In this document: piece after piece, positions 43,590-51,817 of the stretch
Layout: each line of letters starts with the position of its first letter
Numbering within the stretch: the stretch's first letter is position 1
Assembly (NCBI RefSeq): GCF_002251295.1
Contig: NZ_NPJA01000041.1
Location: 62,001-126,000, forward strand
Direction: 5' to 3'
Origin: Prevotella sp. P5-50
Lineage (GTDB): Bacteria; Bacteroidota; Bacteroidia; Bacteroidales; Bacteroidaceae
Length of the DNA: 64,000 bases
Notes under the pieces: model-generated
Databases searched by the model: none
Told to the model about the DNA's origin: nothing
What the model saw: the letters and a program-made list of their open reading frames with translations, nothing else
Position numbers and translations under genes: made by a program

Positions 43590-45046
43590 TTGGCAGGAAT
43601 GTTTTTCAGTATATCAAGCAGATGATCCCATACCATCTGTACGGTAGGAATGTACAGACGCTCGTCGGGGGTGTGGACAAAACGCAGGGTAGGACCGAAG
43701 CTCACCATGTCGAGGTTGGGATAACGCTCAGAGAAAAGACCACACTCCAAACCTGCATGAATGCCGCGTACAACAGGTGTCTTGCCGAAGAGCTTCTCAT
43801 ACGATGCAACGACGATTTTCTGAAGGTCGCTGTCTGAACGCATCTTCCAAGCAGGATAACCGTCACCGGTATGTACTTCGGCTCCTGCCAGCATGAAGGC
43901 TGCACTTACGGTGTTGCACATGTTGTCGAGATTGGACATTACATTTGAACGTTGAGAGGTGACGATGTTGATTTCGTTTTCAGATGTTGCAACGCTGGCA
44001 AAGTTGCTGGAGGTTTCAACCATACCGCCCAAAGCCTCGTCTTGGCAGATGGCTAAAATACCATTGTCAACGGCTTGTACGGCATAGATGAAATTGCGAG
44101 CAACCTGCTCCTCAATAACAGGCTCGGCATCGGCAGATTCCATGAACCATTCCATAGATGGGTCGGTCACGTGGAATTCGTCTTCTACATCGCTGGCAAA
44201 AATATTCCAGTCTGCGCGGATGTTCTCCTTCAAAGCATTGGGGACGGCAATGACAAAAGAACCGTCGCGGGGAATGGCATTGTGAAGTTTGCCGGAGTTG
44301 AACTGGGCCAAACGGATGCCTTCGTATTTCATCATCTCGGCAAAGAGAAAACGTCCCAACAGTTTAATAGCGTTTGCACGCTTCTTGTTGATGTCGTCGC
44401 CAGAGTGACCGCCTACCAAACCCTTGACTTGGGCGCGGAGGAAAAAGCTGCCCTCAGGAGCTGCTTCACGCTTGAAGGTGAATTTTACTGTGGTGTTGCG
44501 ACCACCTGCGCATGATACAAAAATCTCGCCCTCATCTTCTGAGTCAAGATTGATGAGATAATCGCCTGTCATGAATCCGGACTTCATACCCACAGCGCCG
44601 CTCAGACCAGTCTCTTCATCACGGGTAAAGACACACTCCACTGGACCATGCTCAATATCATTGCTCTCCAAAATGGCGAGTTCAATGGCGCAACCAATAC
44701 CGTCGTCGGCACCAAGAGTGGTGCCCTCAGCAGTAAGCCATTCGCCATCAATATAGGTCTTGATGGGGTCTTTGTCGAAATCAAACTCTACATCGACAAG
44801 TTTATCGCAAACCATGTCCATGTGGCTTTGCAGTACGACCGTCTTGCGGTTTTCATAGCCAGGAGTGGCTCCCTTGCGGATAATGACGTTGCCGACTTCA
44901 TCGACATGAGTGTCCAGACTATGGCTTTTACCCCAGTTAGTCAAGTACTCAATCATTTTCTCTTCACGTTTTGATGGACGTGGAATTTCGTTGATCTTCG
45001 CGAATTGTTCGAAGACAACAGCAGGTTTTAACTCACTTTTATTCAT
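43586..45046 (-). CDS. pepD: Aminoacyl-histidine dipeptidase (PepD, M20 family)
   Basis: A two-zinc cytoplasmic peptidase that splits Xaa-His and other dipeptides. The 486-residue product shows the zinc ligands and catalytic residues of M20: His and Asp in LQSHMDMVCDK, the bridging Asp in GADDGIGCA, Glu-Glu in TRDEETGLSGA and Asp in NLDSEDEGE. The dimerisation lid is inserted at about 210-380. The length is usual for PepD. It is followed directly by the lipoprotein gene and diverges from a small membrane protein gene. Confidence 0.95.
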   Translation of the reverse strand: MNKSELKPAVVFEQFAKINEIPRPSKREEKMIEYLTNWGKSHSLDTHVDEVGNVIIRKGATPGYENRKTVVLQSHMDMVCDKLVDVEFDFDKDPIKTYIDGEWLTAEGTTLGADDGIGCAIELAILESNDIEHGPVECVFTRDEETGLSGAVGMKSGFMTGDYLINLDSEDEGEIFVSCAGGRNTTVKFTFKREAAPEGSFFLRAQVKGLVGGHSGDDINKKRANAIKLLGRFLFAEMMKYEGIRLAQFNSGKLHNAIPRDGSFVIAVPNALKENIRADWNIFASDVEDEFHVTDPSMEWFMESADAEPVIEEQVARNFIYAVQAVDNGILAICQDEALGGMVETSSNFASVATSENEINIVTSQRSNVMSNLDNMCNTVSAAFMLAGAEVHTGDGYPAWKMRSDSDLQKIVVASYEKLFGKTPVVRGIHAGLECGLFSERYPNLDMVSFGPTLRFVHTPDERLYIPTVQMVWDHLLDILKNIPAK

Positions 45047-45085
45047 TATTAATGTTTATTATTGTGGATTTCAGAATTATTTGTT

Positions 45086-45107
45086 TAACTTTGCAGCGAC
45101 AAAAGTA
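45086..45107. promoter_or_regulatory. Two facing promoter boxes between pepD and the small membrane protein gene
   Basis: Plus strand TAACTTTG at 45086-45093 (with TTG 21 bases before it, 45062) and minus strand TACTTTTG at 45100-45107, only 6 bases apart and pointing toward each other. Each start site would fall in the other's box. The minus one lacks a clear -33 motif. Confidence 0.4.
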
Positions 45108-45113
45108 AGAAAA

Positions 45114-45329
45114 ATGATTGAAATATTGCTATCGACAGCGTTAATAATTGCTATCAGCGTCACTTTTTTATGTGTGAAGTTGATATTTCGGAAAAATGGC
45201 CGCTTTGAGTCGCAACATATTCACGACAGTAAGGCCATGAAAGATCGGGGAATCCATTGTGTCATGGATCAAGATCGCGAAATGCGTCGGAAAAGTCGGT
45301 TTGCAGTTTCTGAGCGAATAGAAAAATAA
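45114..45329 (+). CDS. Small conserved membrane protein
   Basis: A 71-residue protein with one N-terminal membrane segment (LLSTALIIAISVTFLCVKLIF) and a basic tail (HIHDSKAMKDRGIHCVMDQD) containing a Cys. I recall similar small proteins in many Bacteroidales genomes without assigned function. The start at 45114 places it right after the promoter; a longer frame exists but crosses the promoter and the start of pepD. The Skp-like lipoprotein gene follows 23 bases later. Confidence 0.78.
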   Translation: MIEILLSTALIIAISVTFLCVKLIFRKNGRFESQHIHDSKAMKDRGIHCVMDQDREMRRKSRFAVSERIEK

Positions 45330-45352
45330 TAAAATAAAAATAGAAAAAAACA

Positions 45353-45970
45353 ATGAAAAAGTACGTTTTCAGCACAATGGCCTTTGCTGCCATTGTTGCA
45401 CTCGCTTCTTGTAATAACGCTGCACCAAAGATGGATGAGCAGCCTGCAAATGAAGCTAATGGTAGTGAGTCAGGAATTAAAATCGCCTACGTTGAGGTTG
45501 ATTCTCTGATGACACAGTATGATTTCTGCAAGGATTTCACTCTTGTGCTTCAGAAAAAAAGCAATAACGCACGCAATACCCTTAATCAAAAGGGACAGCA
45601 GTTGCAGAATGCAATGAACAATTTCCAGCAGAAACTTAACAATAATGGATTTGCAAGCCGAGAACAGGCAGAAAGCCAGCAGTTGGCCATTCAGCGTCAA
45701 CAGAATGACTTGCAACAGTTGCAGGCTCGCCTGGAAAACGAACTGGCCAACGAGACCCAAACCTATAATGACGGTCTTCGAGACAGTTTGCAGCATTTCC
45801 TTGCCGCTTACAACAAGGATAAGAAATACGATATTATTCTGACCAAGCAGGGTGACAATATCCTGTACGCAGCAAAACGTTATGATATTACGCAAGACGT
45901 GATAAACGGTTTGAATAAGCATTATAAGTCAACGTTTAAAAAGGCTGACAAGAAAGAAGATAAGAAATAA
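45353..45970 (+). CDS. OmpH/Skp-family lipoprotein
   Basis: A 205-residue periplasmic chaperone-like protein. It has a lipoprotein signal peptide (MKKYVFSTMAFAAIVALASC, Cys20), then the Skp pattern: an opening strand (IAYVEVDSLMTQYDF), a long Gln-rich coiled coil (about 65-150), and a closing beta/alpha part (KKYDIILTKQGDNILYAAKRYDITQ). Skp-like proteins guide outer-membrane proteins. The lipid anchor, absent in E. coli Skp, would tether it to a membrane. Confidence 0.9.
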   Translation: MKKYVFSTMAFAAIVALASCNNAAPKMDEQPANEANGSESGIKIAYVEVDSLMTQYDFCKDFTLVLQKKSNNARNTLNQKGQQLQNAMNNFQQKLNNNGFASREQAESQQLAIQRQQNDLQQLQARLENELANETQTYNDGLRDSLQHFLAAYNKDKKYDIILTKQGDNILYAAKRYDITQDVINGLNKHYKSTFKKADKKEDKK

Positions 45971-45986
45971 TAAACTGATTAAAATG

Positions 45987-46014
45987 GGCGTGTCTTGTTG
46001 TGGCACGCCTGTTT
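45987..46014 (+). terminator. Hairpin terminator after the Skp-like gene
   Basis: A stem GGCGTG with CACGCC (extended by one G-U pair), loop about 11 bases, then TGTTTTG. It ends just before the helicase start codon, so the helicase mRNA probably begins elsewhere or by read-through. Confidence 0.6.
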
Positions 46015-46020
46015 TGATTT

Positions 46021-47349
46021 ATGCTCAAGATGGACATTCAGAAGATATTCCGGGAATTGCATATCGAAGAGGCTAACGAAATGCAAAAGCAGGTGGGGGA
46101 AGTTATCCTTCACGAGAAAAATGATGTGGTAGTGCTCTCGCCCACAGGTTCGGGTAAGACATTAGCATATCTTCTGCCTTTGGTTCAGATGATCGATAGC
46201 TCATCGGAAGACGTGCAGGCCTTGGTCGTGGTGCCTGGCCGAGAATTGGCCCTGCAGTCTGACCAGGTGCTTCGAAGTATGAGATGTGGAATCCGTTCTG
46301 CCAGTTGTTATGGGGGACGTACTGCCATGGAAGAACACCGGATGCTGAAGGATGTTAAGCCACAAGTGGTATTTGGAACACCTGGACGCCTGAACGATCA
46401 TCTTGGTAAGGAAAATATCTCTCGCTATGGTGTGCGTTGGCTCATTATAGATGAGTTTGACAAATGCTTGCAGATGGGATTTCAGGATGAAATGCAACGG
46501 CTTATTCAATCTTTACCAGGTTTGCGTCGCCGCATTTTATTGTCTGCAACAGATGCCGAAGAAATCCCTGCTTTTGTTTCATTGGCGAAAGCCCATACAC
46601 TCTCTTTCCTCGATAATCAGGAACAAACCTCGGACCGTGTAACACTTTACGAAGTCAAGAGTCCTGTCAAAGATAAGTTGGAAACGTTGCGGCAATTGTT
46701 GCTGGGATTTGGAGATAGTAGTACCATCGTATTCCTTAATTACCGTGATAGTGTAGAACGTGTGGATGGATTCTTGAAAAACAACGGATTTGTTACAAGT
46801 TGTTTCCATGGCGGGTTGGAACAAAAGGAGCGTGAGGCTGCACTCTACCGATTCTCTAACGGTTCGGCTAATGTGTTGGTAAGTACGGATCTTGCCTCGC
46901 GTGGACTTGATATTCCTGATATTGCCAATATCGTTCATTATCACATGCCAGAGAGCGAAGAAGGTTATGTTCATCGGGTGGGGCGTACTGCCCGTTGGGA
47001 TGCGAAAGGCAAAGCATTCTTTATTACTGGACCTGAAGAACATATTCCAGACTATGTGAAAGGAAACGTAGAGTCGTATGTCCCGAGCAACGAGAAAAAA
47101 AACGTGCCTGTGCCTCGGATGGCTACTATATATATAGGTAAAGGAAAAAAAGATAAGGTGAGCCGTGGGGATATTGTCGGATTCCTCTGCAAGAAGGGAG
47201 GACTTGAAGCTGCTGAAATCGGCAAGATCGATGTGAATGACCGTTATACATATGTGGCGGTTAGTCGGGCAAAAATGAATCAGGTTCTGCGTCAGACCCA
47301 AGGCGAAAAAATTAAAGGAATTAAGACGGTAATAGAGCCTGTAAGATAG
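46021..47349 (+). CDS. DEAD-box-type RNA helicase with DbpA-like C-terminal domain
   Basis: An ATP-dependent RNA helicase of 442 residues, probably in ribosome assembly. Helicase motifs: Walker A SPTGSGKT (motif I), PGRELA, TPGRL, motif II as DEFD instead of DEAD, SATD in place of SAT, then STDLASRGLDIP and HRVGRTAR. Residues about 370-442 are an RRM-like DbpA domain (TIYIGKGKKDKVSRGDIVGFL) that in DbpA recognises 23S rRNA hairpin 92. The alternative start at 46030 (MDIQKIF) is possible. Confidence 0.9.
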   Translation: MLKMDIQKIFRELHIEEANEMQKQVGEVILHEKNDVVVLSPTGSGKTLAYLLPLVQMIDSSSEDVQALVVVPGRELALQSDQVLRSMRCGIRSASCYGGRTAMEEHRMLKDVKPQVVFGTPGRLNDHLGKENISRYGVRWLIIDEFDKCLQMGFQDEMQRLIQSLPGLRRRILLSATDAEEIPAFVSLAKAHTLSFLDNQEQTSDRVTLYEVKSPVKDKLETLRQLLLGFGDSSTIVFLNYRDSVERVDGFLKNNGFVTSCFHGGLEQKEREAALYRFSNGSANVLVSTDLASRGLDIPDIANIVHYHMPESEEGYVHRVGRTARWDAKGKAFFITGPEEHIPDYVKGNVESYVPSNEKKNVPVPRMATIYIGKGKKDKVSRGDIVGFLCKKGGLEAAEIGKIDVNDRYTYVAVSRAKMNQVLRQTQGEKIKGIKTVIEPVR

Positions 47350-47510
47350 AAATTTGCTACTTCTGAGTGGCAAAATGTAAGAAAATAACTAAAAATGCTT
47401 GATTTTTGTGCAAAAATTTGTCCAATTCAAATTAAAAGTGTAACTTCGCGCTGTCTAACAAAACAGTGACAGAATAATAAAATAAATACTAACTCAAATT
47501 CACAATCAAA

Positions 47511-48578
47511 ATGAAGAAGTACAACTTTAACGCCGGTCCCTCAATGCTCCCACGTGAGGTGATTGAAAAGACCGCTCAACAGTGTTTAGACTTCAATGGT
47601 TCAGGTCTCTCTCTGATGGAGATCAGCCATCGTGCCAAAGATTTCCAGCCTGTAGTGGATGAAGCTGTGGCTCTTGTCAAGGAGCTGCTGCAAGTTCCAG
47701 AGGGCTATTCTGTGATTTTCCTCGGCGGTGGTGCTTCGCTGGAGTTTTGTATGATTCCATACAACTTCCTTATTAAGAAGGCTGCTTATTTGAACACAGG
47801 TGTTTGGGCAAAGAAAGCCATGAAGGAAGCAAAATTGTTTGGCGAAGTAGTAGAGGTGGCTTCTTCAGCAGATGCCAACTATACTTTCATTCCAAAGGAT
47901 TGGACTGTGCCCGCTGATGTTGATTATCTCCATATTACAACCAACAATACCATCTATGGTACTGAGATGCGTAAGGATCTGGATGTAAATGTACCTTTAA
48001 TTGCAGACATGTCTTCTGATATTTTCAGCCGTCCTATTGACGTTAAGAAGTATGATGCAATCTACGCTGGAGCACAGAAAAATCTGGCTATGGCTGGTGT
48101 AACAATTGTAATCGTGAAAGACGAGAAATTGGGTAAAGCTCCTCGTGAGATTCCTACCATGCTTGACTATCGTACACACGTAGAAAAGGGGTCTATGTTT
48201 AACACTCCTCCTGTGGTCCCCATCTATTCTGCTCTTGAAACTCTCCGTTGGATTAAGAAAAACGGCGGCGTAGAGGTAATGGATAAGCTGGCTCAGAAGC
48301 GCGCAGAAATCGTTTACGGAGAAATCGACCGCAACAAGTTGTTCCGTGGAACTGCAGCAACAGAGGATCGCTCGCTGATGAATATCTGTTTCGTAATGAA
48401 CGACGAGTATAAAGAACTGGAGAAAGAATTCCTTGACTTCGCTGTATCTAAGGGTATGGTAGGTGTGAAGGGACACCGTTCTGTAGGAGGTTTCCGTGCA
48501 TCATGCTACAATGCTCAGACCATTGAAGGTTGCGAGGCTCTTGTAGCTTGTATGAAAGAATTTGAAGCTAAACATTAA
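47511..48578 (+). CDS. serC: Phosphoserine aminotransferase
   Basis: A PLP enzyme of the serine pathway, turning 3-phosphohydroxypyruvate into phosphoserine. The 355-residue product begins with the family's [15 protein letters not shown] and has the PLP lysine in [12 protein letters not shown], preceded by [12 protein letters not shown]. The C-terminal [12 protein letters not shown] is also typical. A weak promoter (TAACTTCG) lies about 65 bases upstream. serA follows 11 bases later, so the two steps are encoded together. Confidence 0.96.
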   Translation: MKKYNFNAGPSMLPREVIEKTAQQCLDFNGSGLSLMEISHRAKDFQPVVDEAVALVKELLQVPEGYSVIFLGGGASLEFCMIPYNFLIKKAAYLNTGVWAKKAMKEAKLFGEVVEVASSADANYTFIPKDWTVPADVDYLHITTNNTIYGTEMRKDLDVNVPLIADMSSDIFSRPIDVKKYDAIYAGAQKNLAMAGVTIVIVKDEKLGKAPREIPTMLDYRTHVEKGSMFNTPPVVPIYSALETLRWIKKNGGVEVMDKLAQKRAEIVYGEIDRNKLFRGTAATEDRSLMNICFVMNDEYKELEKEFLDFAVSKGMVGVKGHRSVGGFRASCYNAQTIEGCEALVACMKEFEAKH

Positions 48579-48589
48579 TTCTGACAACA

Positions 48590-49507
48590 ATGAAAGTATT
48601 AGTAGCAACAGAAAAACCATTTGCAGCAGCTGCTGTCAATGGTATCAAGGCCGAAGTAGAGGCTGCCGGCAACGAACTCGTGTTGCTGGAGAAATATACA
48701 GAAAAAGCGCAATTGCTTGATGCAGTGAAAGATGCCGATGCAATGATTATCCGTTCTGATAAGGTTGATGCAGAGGTGCTTGATGCGGCAAAACAATTGA
48801 AAATTGTGGTTCGTGCAGGAGCTGGTTATGATAATATTGACCTTGCAGCTGCCACAGCTCATCAGGTAGTGGCTGAGAATACACCAGGCCAAAACTCAAA
48901 TGCAGTTGCTGAACTTGTATTTGGAATGTTGGTAATGGCTGTTCGTGGTTTCTACAACGGTAAGAGCGGTTCGGAACTGTTTGGTAAGAAACTCGGTATA
49001 CTGGCTTTTGGTAACGTTGGTCGTAACGTAGCCCGTATCGCCAAAGGATTTGGAATGGATGTTTATGCCTATGATGCTTTCTGCCCAGCAGAAGTCATTG
49101 AACAGGCTGGCGTGCATGCAGTAGCCAATCAGGATGCTCTCTTTGAAACTTGCGATGTTGTTTCGTTGCACATTCCTGCTACTCCGGAAACCAAGCAGAG
49201 CATTAATTATGCATTGGTAAACAAACTGAAGAAGGGTGGCGTGCTCGTAAATACAGCTCGTAAGGAAGTTATCAACGAACCCGAACTCTTGAAACTCATG
49301 GCAGAAAGAGAAGACCTGAAATATGTAACAGACATTATGCCTGAAGCTGATGCGGAATTCCGTAAATTTGAAGGTCGTTACTTCTCTACTCCGAAAAAAA
49401 TGGGTGCACAGACTGCTGAGGCTAATATCAATGCTGGTATTGCTGCTGCAAAGCAAATCAATGCATTCTTTAAGGATGGTTGCACAAAATTCCAGGTAAA
49501 CAAATAA
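48590..49507 (+). CDS. serA: D-3-phosphoglycerate dehydrogenase, short form with Lys at the usual His position
   Basis: The first enzyme of serine synthesis. The 305-residue product has no ACT or ASB domain, so no serine feedback site. The NAD-binding fold is GILAFGNVGRNVARIAKGFG, the substrate Arg is in NTARKEVI and an active-site Glu is probably in TDIMPEADAE. Where most relatives have the catalytic His (TPHxGAxT), it reads TPKKMGAQT. A Lys at this place marks the IIIK group of these enzymes known from Entamoeba, as I recall. It is a partner of serC just upstream. Confidence 0.93.
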   Translation: MKVLVATEKPFAAAAVNGIKAEVEAAGNELVLLEKYTEKAQLLDAVKDADAMIIRSDKVDAEVLDAAKQLKIVVRAGAGYDNIDLAAATAHQVVAENTPGQNSNAVAELVFGMLVMAVRGFYNGKSGSELFGKKLGILAFGNVGRNVARIAKGFGMDVYAYDAFCPAEVIEQAGVHAVANQDALFETCDVVSLHIPATPETKQSINYALVNKLKKGGVLVNTARKEVINEPELLKLMAEREDLKYVTDIMPEADAEFRKFEGRYFSTPKKMGAQTAEANINAGIAAAKQINAFFKDGCTKFQVNK

Positions 49508-49525
49508 TTTTTCTAAACTGATATT

Positions 49526-49572
49526 ACCATCGTGATATGTGGTTTCAGCCGTATGTCACGATGGTTCTTTTT
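49526..49572 (+). terminator. Intrinsic terminator after serA
   Basis: A perfect 10-bp stem ACCATCGTGA (49526-49535) with TCACGATGGT (49556-49565), followed by TCTTTTTTG. Between it and the next promoter (about 240 bases) I see no gene. Confidence 0.88.
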
Positions 49573-49815
49573 TGTCTTTTATCGGACATAGCTAACTCAA
49601 GAATAAGGGCAATCTGGCGTGAGGCTTTTGAGGCTTCTGGCGGCTCTTTTTTTTGTTTTAGGTTATTTCTTTTTCTTTTTTTGTAAACTGGTAAATAATG
49701 TTTGGTGTACAGTATGCAATACGAAAAAATAGCAACAAAATAGAAACTCCTGATATAAAGCTCGGATAAACAAGAGAAATGATGCGAAACATTTTGCATT
49801 CTCGTATCTTTTGTG

Positions 49816-49823
49816 TACTTTTG
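49816..49823 (+). promoter_or_regulatory. -7 promoter box for the DUF1015 gene
   Basis: TACTTTTG, 32 bases before the ATG at 49855; a longer frame starting at 49813 would overlap this box. Confidence 0.6.
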
Positions 49824-49854
49824 CATCAAGTATTACTCAAAAACAAAAACAACT

Positions 49855-51102
49855 ATGGCAACAATCAAACCGTTCAAGGGTGTACGCCCTCCCAAAGAAC
49901 TTGTAGAACAAGTGGAGAGTCGTCCGTACGATGTTCTCGATTCTGAAGAAGCACGTGCTGAAGCAGGAGACAATGAGAAGAGTCTTTACCATATTATCAA
50001 ACCGGAAATTGATTTTCCTGTAGGTACTTCAGAGTATGATCCGCGTGTTTATGAAAAGGCTGCAGAAAACTTCAAGAAGTTCCAAGATAAGGGATGGCTT
50101 GTGCAAGATGCCGATGAACACTATTATATCTATGCTCAGACTATGAACGGCAAAACTCAATATGGTCTTGTCGTTGGTGCTTATGTAGATGACTACATAA
50201 ATGGCAATATCAAGAAACATGAACTGACCCGTCGAGATAAGGAAGAGGATCGTATGAAGCATGTACGTGTCAACGATGCTAATATTGAACCGGTGTTCTT
50301 TGCATATCCAGACAATGATGTGCTCGATAAACTTATTGCACGCTACGCAGCAACAGAGCCTGAATATGATTTCATAGCTCCGATAGACGGATTCCGACAT
50401 CAGTTCTGGGTAATTGCTGATGAGGCTGATATTCAGACCATCACCGAGGAATTTGCCAAGATGCCCAGCCTTTATATTGCTGACGGTCACCACCGCTCTG
50501 CGGCTGCTGCACTTGTGGGAGCTGAGAAGCAAAAGCAGAATCCTAACCACAAAGGAACTGAAGAGTATAATTATTTTATGGCTGTTTGTTTCCAAGCCAG
50601 CCAACTCACCATCCTTGATTACAACCGAGTTGTTAAAGATCTCAATGGATTGACTTCGGAAGAGTTTCTTGCTGCCTTACAGGTTAATTTCATCGTTGAA
50701 GACAAAGGAGAAGAAATCTACAAACCGCAACGTTTGCATGAATTCTCACTCTATCTTGACGGACACTGGTTTGCTTTGACAGCAAAAGAGGGTACTTACG
50801 ACAATACTGACCCAATCGGGGTGCTTGATGTGGATATCTCCAGTCGTTTGATTCTCGACGAGATTCTCAACATTGGTGACCTCCGTTCTTCTAAGCGTAT
50901 TGACTTTGTGGGGGGCCTTCGTGGACTTGGTGAGCTCAAACGCCGTGTTGACAGTGGAGAAATGCGTGCAGCTTTAGCACTTTATCCTGTAACAATGCAG
51001 CAAATCATGGATATTGCCGATAGTGGAAAAATTATGCCGCCAAAGGCAACTTGGTTTGAACCAAAATTGCGCTCAGGACTTGTAATCCATAAACTGTCAT
51101 AA
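49855..51102 (+). CDS. DUF1015 family protein
   Basis: A 415-residue cytoplasmic protein of the DUF1015 family. Characteristic parts are the N-terminus IKPFKGVRPPKELVEQV, RPYDVLD, the central YIADGHHRSAAAALVGAEK and the C-terminal MPPKATWFEPKLRSGL. The DGHHR motif resembles the ParB/sulfiredoxin-like fold of archaeal serine kinase SerK and of SbnI, which phosphorylate free serine. Its position just after serC-serA in this and, as I recall, other genomes suggests a link to serine or phosphoserine. That function is inference. Confidence 0.88.
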   Translation: MATIKPFKGVRPPKELVEQVESRPYDVLDSEEARAEAGDNEKSLYHIIKPEIDFPVGTSEYDPRVYEKAAENFKKFQDKGWLVQDADEHYYIYAQTMNGKTQYGLVVGAYVDDYINGNIKKHELTRRDKEEDRMKHVRVNDANIEPVFFAYPDNDVLDKLIARYAATEPEYDFIAPIDGFRHQFWVIADEADIQTITEEFAKMPSLYIADGHHRSAAAALVGAEKQKQNPNHKGTEEYNYFMAVCFQASQLTILDYNRVVKDLNGLTSEEFLAALQVNFIVEDKGEEIYKPQRLHEFSLYLDGHWFALTAKEGTYDNTDPIGVLDVDISSRLILDEILNIGDLRSSKRIDFVGGLRGLGELKRRVDSGEMRAALALYPVTMQQIMDIADSGKIMPPKATWFEPKLRSGLVIHKLS

Positions 51103-51151
51103 ACATACGGTTAATAATGGCGTCTTTTGGGACGTCCTTGAAAAACGTTAG

Positions 51152-51730
51152 ATGACTGACGAATTTAAAACAATATCAGCGACAAGCGAGGGATACTACA
51201 CCGAAAAACGGAGCAAGTTCCTCGCTTTCGCTCATCATGTGGAAAATCATGATGAAATAAAACTTATCTTGGCAGGGTATCGAAAAAAGTACTACGATGC
51301 TCGCCATGTTTGTTATGCGTATATGCTTGGTGCCGAACGTGCTGATTTTCGTGCAAATGATGATGGCGAACCAAGTAGTACAGCAGGAAAACCTATCTTG
51401 GGACAAATCAATTCAAACGAACTGACAGATATCCTTATTGTTGTCGTTAGATATTATGGCGGTGTCAATCTCGGAACTTCAGGACTTATTGTGGCTTACC
51501 GTGAAGCAGCAGCAGATGCTTTGGCGCATGCGAAGATGGAGTTGCGACAGGTGGAAGAAGAAGTCAGCTATACCTTTACCTATCCACAAATGAACGATGT
51601 AATGCGTATAGTCAAAGATATGAATCCACGTATTATTTCACAAACATATGATAATACCTGTGTCATCCGTATGGCTATCCGTAAAAGTGAGGCGCAACAA
51701 TTACGTGACAGATTGGCGAAATTGTTGTAA
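51152..51730 (+). CDS. YigZ/IMPACT family protein
   Basis: A 192-residue protein with the UPF0029/IMPACT N-terminal domain (KRSKFLAFAHHV, HVCYAYMLG, RANDDGEPSSTAGKPIL) and the smaller C-terminal YigZ domain (about 125-192). The family affects translation and stress in eukaryotes (IMPACT binds Gcn1); the bacterial role is unknown. It starts 49 bases after the DUF1015 gene, likely the same transcript, and is followed by the ileS promoter. Confidence 0.93.
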   Translation: MTDEFKTISATSEGYYTEKRSKFLAFAHHVENHDEIKLILAGYRKKYYDARHVCYAYMLGAERADFRANDDGEPSSTAGKPILGQINSNELTDILIVVVRYYGGVNLGTSGLIVAYREAAADALAHAKMELRQVEEEVSYTFTYPQMNDVMRIVKDMNPRIISQTYDNTCVIRMAIRKSEAQQLRDRLAKLL

Positions 51731-51767
51731 TACAGCGTATAATTTTGGATATTTCAGAAAAAAAAGT

Positions 51768-51775
51768 TACCTTTG
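51768..51775 (+). promoter_or_regulatory. -7 promoter box for ileS
   Basis: TACCTTTG, 42 bases before the ileS ATG. No T-box structure was recognised in the leader. Confidence 0.6.
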
Positions 51776-51817
51776 CACATTATTTAATAAAGGAAACAAA
51801 AAAAACAAAATAAAACT

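Noticed and set aside
44910..45329. A longer version of the small membrane protein starting inside pepD
   Set aside because: It would cross the promoter boxes at 45086-45107; the start at 45114 gives a normal membrane segment at the N-terminus.
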